From Nectonema munidae (taxonomy: Eukaryota; Nematomorpha; Nectonematoida; Nectonematidae): a stretch of 64,000 bases of DNA. The stretch is taken from the NCBI GenBank assembly GCA_030549495.1, contig JAUIRK010000964.1:310001-374000 (forward strand), given 5' to 3'. The position numbers and the translations under genes were made by a program. The stretch's first letter is position 1, and each line of letters begins with the position of its first letter. This document shows, piece after piece, positions 57,301 to 64,000 of the stretch. Under the pieces are notes generated by a model. The model ran no database searches. It was given only the letters and a program-made list of their open reading frames with translations, and had not been told where the DNA came from.

Positions 57301-60300
57301 AAGAATTGTTAAATTTATTTTCAAAAAATAAGATTATTTTTTAATCAATTTTTTATGCTGTAGAGAGATGATAGGAATGGGCAATTTGGGGAATCGAATC
57401 GAGAAAAACTCTACCGAGACACTACGCTCTCACAACTAACGTTCTAATTGACTAACTTATAACTGGCTAGAAACCTAGTTTACAGAGAACTTATTTTTAA
57501 TTTCTGAGAACAAGTTTTCTGGCCCCCATATGGCCGTGTATATTTGTTAGATACGGCATTTATTTCACCCTAATGTTAAAAATTGCATTATTTGATTTAA
57601 AAAACAATATTATCCAAAGAATTATTTCAATCTTATAAATAGCAGTAACAAAAGTTGTCTCATAAATCAATCAAAAATTTACCTAACGACTTTAAAAATG
57701 TTTTAATTTCCTCTTATAGGCGTAACTATGAGTTTAATCCATGTTAAAGCAGTTATCTGTATCAAATACAATCTTTTTCAAATAAACTGGTAAGCCAATA
57801 TTTCGTTCTATACCAATTAATATAGGAGCTTCATAATTTATTCTGAAAAGGGGTTGTGGGAGGTGGAGGGGGGGGGCTAATGTCGCCGCCTTTAAAACGC
57901 TTCTGTAGGCACACAATGAGTCATCACTTTTTGTCGGAATAGAGGGAGGGTTTGTTGCCAACCTCAAACGTTTTTGTATTAAATGTAGAAATGGGAGGTG
58001 ATTTTATGCAAAAACGCTTTCATACAAATGATCAAGAAGTTACGCATAAAAATAATACCTTTTTTCCTTTCAGGTTTTGGCAATCTCAGATATGGAAGAA
58101 GAGAATTTTCCATCGCACTTGATTCTAGCTCTAAATAAAAATGAAATCGGTATAAAGTGAATTTTGTTTACAATAAAAATGTATCTTTGCTTTGCAATAG
58201 ATTGAGAGCCCCCTCAACTCTGCTTTAGTTATAATCGATTATACTGAATATTAATACAGACAAGCCTCTTTAATCCAGACTTCATTAAACTCGATCTTTC
58301 ATTATGTGTATACAAGTAAATTTTTTTGTCTTAAAAATTTTCCTTTTCATTTTATCTTTGAATTCGGGAAAGATAAAAAGATTAACCTTTTTTAAAAAAA
58401 TTATTGAGCATTTAACTCTTTTGGTAAAATATTTGAATTATTTTGGTAACATTTCAGTAATATTGTGGTAATATATTAACGGGGTAGAATTTGACAGCAA
58501 AATCATTATTTTTTAACAACCCGGATAATTTCATTATTCCATTAGTTTTTTAAATGTTCTGCTTGGATTAATGAGATTTGACTGTATAACTTTAAAAACT
58601 ATTATTGTTCAATATTTGACTCTTTTTAAAAAGTTTTTCGCTGAAACCAATTTCTGCTATAACAGTCATGCAAACTTTTTTATCGAACATGTACCCAAAT
58701 CTAGGATAATGAAGAGAAGTGAGTGAGTCTAACGAAGTGAATTCACTTTATGAAAGTTATATAGGATTATCAAAAAAGCAACGGGCGTGAACCGGCACTT
58801 AAGCTGCGCGTGATGTTATTCTTCGTCAATAAACGCATCAAAACTTGTCGAAAAGGATTTCCAGTCTTTGTCAACTCTTCTTGTAAAAAGTACAGTCTAG
58901 ATTTAGTAGAGTTTCCTAAACCAATATATAATAGAAGCGCTTCAATATCAACTTCTGACATGCCAATTTTATCACAGCAGGTTAAAATATCATATGTTTA
59001 AAAATTTTAACAATTTTTTTGAAACAAAAAAGAGCTTAGATACTGAAATCGTTTTGATGATCTTGAAATATAAGGACATTTTAAAAACATCCTTCAGTTG
59101 TTTTGAGGTATTTTTTGAAATTAGTATTTGTATTGGTCCTGGCCTAAACGATTTTAATACCGATCGATTTAAATAGATCTTAATTATTTTTTTATATTAA
59201 TTTTTATACGGATTTTAATCGATTTTAAAGGATATATGATATATTATGATAAAACATCACTTTAGCACATTAATAAAAAGCATAAAATAGTACTTACCCA
59301 TTTCTTTAGCTGAAACCTGCTCCATCCGTATACTTTTACCTATTGCATAAAAGTTAACTATTTAAATAATGGCGTAGAGCAATGTATATTATATGCATTT
59401 TGCATGATAAATAAAAATAAAATTATGATAAAAAATTTTTATTCAAAAAAGTATAGAAAATACATTTATCTTTTTCTTACATGAATTAAATATTAATATT
59501 TCAAAAAAAAATAAGGAAACTCTCCATTAGTAAAAATTATTACGAAGAAATAAAAAGACTCTTGTCCTAAAGAAAGTTCACCGCGTCATTTCAAGAAAAT
59601 ATTTTCATAATTTCAGAAAATATTATTGTTCTTCAAATATAATTTTCTTAAATTTATACAAAAAAATACTTTAGAGCTTGAATAAATTTTTTTAAGAAAT
59701 TTCAGAATTTTTATTTCTTTTTACTAAAACCAAAAAGAGACATGATGCTTATTTTAGTTTTATTTAATGCACACACTTATCTTTATTTAGTTAAAAAATT
59801 CTAATAAAAAAAATATAAAAAAGAGCATAGATTTATTATTAACTGTTTCTATAATTGATTATTATTGGATTTTTTGGGCATGAAATTTCATATAACTAAG
59901 ACAACTTTTATTTAATTAATTTTTGTTATTTTAAATAATTTATAAAAAAATCTCAACAACTAACGAACTAAGTAATCATTTTATCAATTACTAATTTATT
60001 TTTTAGTTAATTTTAACAAGATTAGAAATTAAAAGCCGTCTATAAATCATATTTTCTGTTTCCTCCGAGATATTATTTGATTGGAATCGAATAATTTTGA
60101 CTTGTTTCAAATCATTTACACAAAATCTAATCAGGCAAAAACGTTGCCCGAATAAGCTCGCTTTATTTGATGGAGAGTCAGAAATCCATTTTGAATCAAT
60201 TGGAATATCCTGGAACATTTAATTTTAGGAACGTTTCAAAAATATTTTAAAACAAACTTCCATTATACCTCGTTCTCCTGTTTCCCCTTTCATGCCAGAA

Positions 60301-61806
60301 TCTCCTGGAAATCCTGGTTTGCCATTAGTTCCTTAAAAAGTAAAGTATATGTATTAGATAATTCAATTTAACAAGAATAATTTCTCAAAATTTGTTGGAA
60401 TGGATTTGTTGAAAGGAAAATGCATAGTCAAGTTGATGTGTAATTAAAAAGATAAAGTTTCGTTTAAAATATAAAATCGATCAAATTTATCATTTTTTCG
60501 AGCCAAGGTTTTAATGATCAATTTTTTGGTTTATTTGAACCTCTATCAAATATAATTAACAAACTAGAAAAAAGATCACGTTTTTTTAATAGTAAGATGG
60601 AGGCGACGCAAAATACCAAAATTGCTCCATCTCTATTTGTTATTTGTGATTATTTTATAAAAAGTGATTATTCGTACATCTAATAGTTAAATTCATTTTG
60701 TAATTAATTTAATTAATTACATCAAAATTGCCAAAGTTACTTTTAATTTGTATTTGCAAAGTTTAACTTCATGGATGCAATCTGCTCTTTTCTAAAGGTA
60801 TGACTTTTAAAGGTTTTATAAAAAATAACATTTTTGACTACTAAGCACAAAAACTGTTCTGTTTTAGGATAATCAATATTGAGTGATTGTGCCAACAGTT
60901 TAGTGAACATGCAAATGAAATTGGCCATTTTAAATGCCTAAACGTATAACGATAACGAGTAAATAATAAGGTGTATATATCACAGGCAAAATAAAAAACT
61001 TATTATGAATTTTTAATTAAGGAATTAAACAGTGGGGTCAAAGGCTGTCAAAATTCGGGAGTGAACGCTAACATGACAAATCTTTTTTTCAAACATTTTA
61101 TACATTATAATAGATTACATAATATCGTTCACAATTGACGTCAACTAAAACAGGGGGTATCGTAAGTTGACGTAAGTCGATTTTTTTAAGTTTTGTTGAC
61201 ATGAGGGGGTTGAAATTTATCAAAAAAAAGTTGATGTCAATTGTGAACGACCCCTAAGTAAAATGCGTGTAAAAACTTTGGTGAAGGGAAGCTGGGAAAT
61301 AAATAAAATGAAAAGTTAGTAAAATCTAAAACACACAGGCTATTTTAGGGAAGGCATATCTCAACCACATAAACACAAATGTCGTGAACAGGCAAAATGT
61401 CGATGGACATGCTGTTGAAAGTGAGCAATGATCATGTTTACAGAACGAATGTCGGCCCCAAGAATCATAATGATGATAATATACCATTCTATTTTTGTAG
61501 TGATTTAGTTTATGGTTAACTATGCCTATATTAACTAGTAAGTAAATTAGTTAGTCAGTTGATTCAGTGCAGTGCTTATAATACTGTTAAATCCTTGGAG
61601 TCGACATTATGCCCCTTCAAACTGATGCCGACATTAATACCGCCGATATTCTGTATTTCGACATCATGAGCGTTGAAAATTTTGTCTGCCACATCATCCC
61701 AAACCGTATTTTTACGGGAACCATTAAATAAGGTATTGTGGAATATCTCAATATCCAAAATTAAAATCAAAATGCATACCTGGACTTCCTTCATTTCCTT
61801 TTAATC
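47924..61806 (-). CDS. Colmedin: collagen plus olfactomedin-domain protein (gliomedin/UNC-122-like), 5' end missing
   Basis: Seven exons join with agreeing phases: 61806-61780, 60331-60269, 59339-59298, 58130-58059, 56492-56350, 54503-54358 and 48398-47924. Together they make 968 coding bases, 321 residues and a stop. First come Gly-X-Y collagen triplets (GLKGNEGSPGTNGKPGFPGD and on to GETGERG). A short non-collagen linker follows (KSIRMEQVSAKEMELESS, LPYLRLPKPERKK). The rest is a complete olfactomedin domain: ECSIKAIGKPMLL, WGSWMKD, DKIWMTKHFEGDE, FFGNGHVVYNGSFFF, KYDLLEER, HVDENGMWVTY, WNITLDQ, FMVCGVLYG, and ending AWDKGHALTYPLRY. Two conserved Cys (ECS and MVCG) would pair. Known colmedins are single-pass type II membrane or shed matrix proteins; gliomedin clusters sodium channels at nodes, and UNC-122 acts at worm neuromuscular junctions. 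The cytoplasmic and membrane part was not found, so the gene probably continues beyond 61806 or past the window. Introns are long and full of mobile elements. Confidence 0.9.
48640..51092 (+). mobile_element. RTE-type LINE, decayed, in a colmedin intron
   Basis: Endonuclease remains at 48837-49055, then reverse transcriptase from about 49630, then a 3' end with AATAAA and (GAA)n near 51068-51092. It lies in the 6-kb intron between the last two colmedin exons, on the opposite strand to the gene. The 5' border is approximate. Confidence 0.75.
48837..50965 (+). pseudogene. RTE LINE endonuclease/reverse transcriptase remnant
   Basis: Endonuclease end: ANTFFSKRKEHIITYKSGSD, then DCRVIPGDHVMPQHRLVVL, typical of RTE proteins. 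Reverse transcriptase: KNNKSVGPDYIPAEAWKG, KGQFGFMLKKGTTNAIFIVR, VFIDYMIGY, then near 50285 AYAEDVVVVGE. The catalytic YADD reads YAED. Next come RVKNFKYLGSTVMEEGSEDI and EVAEMKMLRWMSEVTRKDRI. Many frame changes and stops separate the pieces. It is much older than the two CR1/Jockey-like copies. Confidence 0.8.
51172..51220 (+). repeat. Direct repeat, copy 1 of 2
   Basis: About 49 bases starting ATAGTTCAAACCAGTTTAAA recur at 52010-52058 with three or four changes, in the same orientation. Confidence 0.7.
51410..51780 (-). other. Unassigned GC-richer segment, possibly a transcribed repeat
   Basis: Within a colmedin intron. It is richer in GC than its surroundings and lacks a long open frame. 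On the minus strand it ends with AATAAATAAAGAATG (near 51410), like the 3' end of a transcript or retroposed RNA. It is bracketed by the direct repeats at 51172 and 52010. I do not recognise it. Confidence 0.3.
52010..52058 (+). repeat. Direct repeat, copy 2 of 2
   Basis: Partner of 51172-51220; the two copies start 838 bases apart. Confidence 0.7.
52362..52462 (+). repeat. Array of degenerate 15-base units around GCC
   Basis: GCC recurs at 52364, 52379, 52394, 52409, 52424, 52441 and 52457, with spacing 15, 15, 15, 15, 17 and 16. The units are close to TTTCGCCTAAGGAAA. Units differ from each other but keep the core and the spacing. Confidence 0.7.
52362..52990. mobile_element. Mutator-like foldback element with a FLYWCH-like scrap
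   Basis: Inverted arms at 52453-52527 and 52891-52982 share GCCGTAAAACAAGT, ATAAAAACAGTTTGGTTT and GAAGTACCATTTTATCTCTT. The right arm has an extra stretch of about 20 bases. Between them, at about 52640-52735, a frame gives GGLKLVDDLNCIYRIDRKYG, which resembles the FLYWCH zinc-finger start of Mutator-like transposase genes. Outside the left arm is a periodic array (52362-52460). Long arms suit a non-autonomous Mutator-like element; the outer borders are not fixed. Confidence 0.5.
52991..53751. other. Colmedin intron, nothing recognised
   Basis: Noncoding intron sequence between the foldback element and the hAT MITE; no exon or element was identified. Confidence 0.4.
53752..54092. mobile_element. 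hAT MITE, 341 bp, perfect 8-bp target duplication
   Basis: The ends are CAGGCCCGTAGCTAGG and, read inwards, CAAGCCCGTAGCAAGC. TATATAGC is duplicated exactly outside (53744-53751 and 54093-54100). The interior holds a long G-run and a G-rich right side. It lies in the colmedin intron 265 bases from the exon at 54358. Confidence 0.9.
54358..54503 (-). CDS. Colmedin exon (middle olfactomedin part)
   Basis: A 146-base exon between an ATTTTAAAG acceptor and a GTATTT donor. It encodes LREYKSEKFFQLNKVTRIYI, then LPKYFFGNGHVVYNGSFFFH and KNTPNLL. The GHVVYNGS block is nearly invariant in olfactomedin domains. It begins in phase 0 and ends two bases into the Lys codon. Confidence 0.9.
54504..55640. 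other. Colmedin intron, nothing recognised
   Basis: AT-rich intron sequence. Short frames at 54728-54913 and 55173-55451 have no recognisable domain and no matching splice phase. Confidence 0.4.
55645..55749. mobile_element. piggyBac-type MITE, 105 bp, TTAA-flanked
   Basis: TTAA lies on both sides (55641-55644 and 55750-55753), with ends CCCATTTAGTACCAATG and CATTGGTACAAAATGGG. The termini match the MITE at 2660-2789, but the centre differs and this copy is 25 bases shorter. It lies in a colmedin intron. Confidence 0.82.
56071..56195 (-). mobile_element. SINE-like copy, diverged
   Basis: It shares the framework of 5656-5755: TAAAGGTAC, then GTTTTCATTGA, then a CTTCGATC B-box-like word (minus strand), then AAGGTTGGTT. 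It carries an A-run in the middle and is more degraded. It lies in a colmedin intron. Confidence 0.35.
56350..56492 (-). CDS. Colmedin exon (start of the olfactomedin domain)
   Basis: A 143-base exon with a TTTTAACAG acceptor and a GTACAA donor. It encodes ECSIKAIGKPMLLHTTNTYW, then GSWMKDSHPKSAHDADKIWM and TKHFEGDE. The chosen donor keeps frame with the next exon; reading on instead gives a non-homologous tail. Confidence 0.88.
56493..58058. other. Colmedin intron, nothing recognised
   Basis: A 1.57-kb intron. A G-run and a short GC-rich patch at 57860-57880 stand out, but no element ends were seen. Confidence 0.4.
58059..58130 (-). CDS. Colmedin exon (linker)
   Basis: A 72-base exon, phase 1 on both sides, between an ATTTTTATTTAG acceptor and a GTATTATT donor. 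It encodes LESSAMENSLLPYLRLPKPE and RKK. It was found by splice signals and phase, not by homology. Confidence 0.65.
58131..59297. other. Colmedin intron with an unassigned minus-strand open frame
   Basis: The minus-strand frame at 58961-58770 (MSEVDIEALLLYIGLGNSTK and onward) looks coding in composition. It has no matching donor or phase for a colmedin exon, and I recognise no family. It may be a fragment of an inserted element. Confidence 0.3.
59298..59339 (-). CDS. Colmedin exon (linker, 42 bases)
   Basis: Acceptor TTTATGCAATAG, strong GTAAGT donor, phase 1 on both sides. It encodes KSIRMEQVSAKEM. It is placed by splice signals and phase only. Confidence 0.6.
59340..61135. other. Colmedin introns around the 63-base collagen exon
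   Basis: Apart from the exon at 60269-60331 this is AT-rich intron. The minus-strand frames at 60218-60003 and 60928-60743 have no collagen or olfactomedin features and no suitable phase. Confidence 0.4.
60269..60331 (-). CDS. Colmedin exon (collagen triplets, 63 bases)
   Basis: Acceptor TACTTTTTAAG and donor GTATAATG. It encodes seven Gly-X-Y triplets, GTNGKPGFPGDSGMKGETGE and R. The exon length is a multiple of 9, as is common in collagen exons. Confidence 0.88.
61136..61250. mobile_element. Hairpin MITE, about 115 bp
   Basis: The left arm CGTTCACAATTGACGTCAAC and the right arm (read inwards) CGTTCACAATTGACATCAAC differ at one of 20 positions. A G-run lies just inside each arm. The flanking duplication is unclear. 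A solo copy of the arm lies at 19021-19045. Confidence 0.75.
61780..61806 (-). CDS. Colmedin exon (collagen triplets, 27 bases)
   Basis: Acceptor AATTTTATTTTAG and donor GTATGC. This 27-base micro-exon encodes GLKGNEGSP and joins in frame to GTNGKP of the next exon. It is the most upstream exon I can support. Confidence 0.75.
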
Positions 61807-61892
61807 CTAAAATAAAATTCAAAATGGATTTTATGAGGAAATATCAAATCAGAAATTAGATTCAAAAAAGCAGAAGCACGACTACCAAGAGA

Positions 61893-61930
61893 AAGATAGA
61901 AGAATAGGATTAAACTTTGTTTATGATATT
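61893..61930 (+). repeat. Exact 38-base direct repeat, copy 1
   Basis: AAGATAGAAGAATAGGATTA and the following 18 bases recur exactly at 62145-62182, 252 bases downstream. The spacer shows no gene. Confidence 0.85.
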
Positions 61931-62144
61931 AATTTTTCACTTTAATTTCATTTCTTCAATATTTATAGGATCTAATCCTATTGCAGGAGCTTAATTTTTC
62001 TGATAAATTTAATTTTAATTTGGCAAGAAATTTTATGTTTTCAATTTTATTGTTTAAATACATCAATAATAAATTAAATTAAAACGCCTTGTCTAAGTTA
62101 TACACTTGAAGTACAGTCATCTTTTATTTTCCATATACTTTAAT

Positions 62145-62182
62145 AAGATAGAAGAATAGGATTAAACTTTGTTTATGATATT
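62145..62182 (+). repeat. Exact 38-base direct repeat, copy 2
   Basis: Exact partner of 61893-61930. Confidence 0.85.
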
Positions 62183-64000
62183 GCGTGTAACTCCTTTCAC
62201 TTACCACGCCTCTCTCTACATTACGACTTCTTCTACACACATATTTTCATTTTAAACGACTCTATTAACTTAGTTGTGCATTAGAGTTTCTGTCTCAAGA
62301 TTTCTCGTGTCTTATTTCATGACATTTAAGGCCTTTTTAAGCTTCTTGTTTCTCGAGAAAATACAAACGAAACTCGAGAAAATTAATTCCTTATTTTTCT
62401 TTTTTATATCCAAACCAAAATAAGGAAACCTTGACATTTTTAATATGATTGAAACTTCTAAACTGTGAGATCCTTGATCTTATTGATCTATATAAGCTAC
62501 ATCTTGTGAATGTGGGAGAAAGTTTTCACTCGTATATATAACTTAAAAAATTAAAACATTAAAACCCCTCCTAGTCTCAAGTCCCATCAAATTTTTCATT
62601 TCTCGATAAAATTATTTTATCCTAAATCAGAAAATCTACATACGATTTCATTAATTATTATTTTGATTTTTTTCTATCATGAAAGTGGAGGTAGAAGAAT
62701 GATGCATGTGTATTGTATTAATCTCTTTGATTGATTTACTTTAGTGATGAAGACATGCAACATGTCATCTCTCAACATATATATCTCCAATCTATCATGT
62801 CTCTTGTTCTTTGGTGCTTTTCCTGAAAAATCACATGTAATAAACGCTAAATAATGAAAAAACAGAAAAACTTCTCTTATGTTCTAGTGCTATGTGGGAA
62901 AAATCAAATCAGGTAAGTGGGCTGAGTACATCACTAAAACTTTTACCCTGTTCTAACACTGGAATTTTTGCTCTAGGGAGGCACATAGCCATGTTATGTC
63001 ACTGTATTTAGTATGGGATCCAAGAAAGTTTGTTTCTGGAAAAATAAAATATGTGTTTGTTATTGGCACAATTAGGGAAATTTCCATTATCTTTTAGAAA
63101 TTGTAACTTTTTAGAGTCACGTTATTTAAAATTAGAAGGTAAGTTAAAGTCTTTTTAAGTTAAGTCCGATTAATAAATTAGGAGGATTTCACAAAACACA
63201 TTGATTAAAAGCTTCTTAAATCTTTGCATACTCATTTGGATACTCATTGAAGCCGTAAAATGAAAATGGATTTGCAAATACAAAACAGCGAAAAATTGAA
63301 ACAAAGAGAAGAAGTTTTTCAAAAAAAAGTACACAGATTTTACATTTAGTAATAAATTATGATTCAGCAAAATGAATGGATTTTTTAAAAAAAAATTGAT
63401 AGAGAGAGAGAGATTTTGCTTATAATATAAAAAGCTAATTGTTTTTGTCCTATTATTATAACTTCTGGAAAAATAAAATAGAACGTCAGGGCCAAATTAT
63501 CATAGTAGCATATTTTTCCTTGTTTTCAAGTTGTCTCAGTCCAAATTGTTAGGAACGGAAACATAAAAATAATAAATTTTACATGAAATATCTCAAATTG
63601 GCAAAAAAGTAATGCGGTCCATTTTTCCGTTTTTGGAAATAGGGTTGGTTACCACACTAGATTCTGGGAGATATTTTAAAAAGTTTAAAAAAAAAATCAA
63701 AAAATTGTTCCATTTTAGGTTTTATGCCTATTTTGTGTATCGACGCTCACAATATTGCACTCGAAATATATGATTGTTTTAAAGCGTCGCTCACATTGTA
63801 ACTCGATACTTAACGCAGAGAAAGACAAACACACTTCCGCTTTTCAAAAAAACAATGGTCAAACAAAGGTGAACAAAACTTTTTTTTAGAATCTATGTTG
63901 TTCAAGTTTTTGAGATATATATACTATACAATATAGAAAAAAAGTGCATTTTCAAGATTTTATAACTATTTGAAATAAATTCAGTGTGTTGCATTGAAAA
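62183..64000. other. Upstream of the last colmedin exon seen, nothing recognised
   Basis: No collagen triplets, signal anchor or other exon was found on the minus strand. A (GA)n microsatellite lies near 63402-63413. The open frame at 63170-63370 has no recognisable domain. Confidence 0.4.

Noticed and set aside
58770-58961. Minus-strand open frame as an extra colmedin exon
   Set aside because: It can be entered in the right phase from the 42-base exon, but it has no good donor in phase 1. The exons at 59298 and 58059 already join in frame without it.
60003-60218. Minus-strand open frame with a TTCCAG acceptor as a collagen exon
   Set aside because: In the phase required by its neighbours it meets a stop after four codons, and it has no Gly-X-Y triplets.
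61576-61794. 72-residue minus-strand frame as a gene
   Set aside because: It overlaps the 27-base collagen exon in another frame and reads through its GTATGC donor. The tail has a vague resemblance to MADF-like DNA-binding words, but not enough to name.

Overview
The window looks like nuclear DNA from an AT-rich, transposon-loaded invertebrate animal. A crustacean such as a parasitic copepod would fit, but that is inference: the evidence is an animal endophilin A, a collagen-olfactomedin gene with GT-AG introns, and the mix of piggyBac, hAT, Tc1/mariner, pogo, CR1/Jockey-like and RTE elements. No prokaryotic operons, rRNA, tRNA genes or CRISPR arrays were seen.

Host genes are few. (1) A glycine-rich protein gene, two exons, plus strand, 1931-2459. 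(2) Endophilin A, one uninterrupted coding exon, minus strand, 16611-17732. (3) The 3' part of a colmedin (collagen plus olfactomedin) gene, minus strand, 47924-61806: seven exons with matching phases were worked out by hand, and the 5' end is not found here. Colmedins act outside the cell and endophilin acts in membrane uptake; nothing suggests that they work together.

The rest is mostly mobile DNA. From left to right: a decayed Tc1/mariner (73-1355); a TTAA-flanked piggyBac-type MITE (2660-2789); a hAT MITE with a perfect 8-bp duplication (4034-4135); a tRNA-like SINE (5656-5755); an internally deleted hAT with a perfect 8-bp duplication (7843-9880); a broken copy of an unnamed transposon-like protein family (10304-11526); a near-complete piggyBac with a spliced 555-residue transposase reading frame (11787-14913); a piggyBac scrap (18660-18895); a pogo/Tigger copy (about 20810-22893); and a fold-back MITE (24352-24498).

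Two nests of elements inside elements stand out. At 26099-32844 a non-autonomous hAT-like element holds a piggyBac (26474-28914) and a CR1/Jockey-like LINE (to about 32434). At about 38634-46232 a hAT transposon is cut by a TA-flanked MITE (38741-39216), a LINE (about 39535-42395) and a piggyBac (43180-45237). A piggyBac fragment lies just beyond it.

The colmedin introns carry an RTE LINE, a Mutator-like foldback element with a roughly 15-bp periodic array, a hAT MITE, a piggyBac MITE, a SINE and a small hairpin MITE. The remaining stretches (4.1-7.8, 14.9-15.9, 22.9-26.1, 32.8-38.6 and 62.2-64 kb) show no gene that I can support; 37.8-38.25 kb is homopolymer-rich and may be poor sequence.
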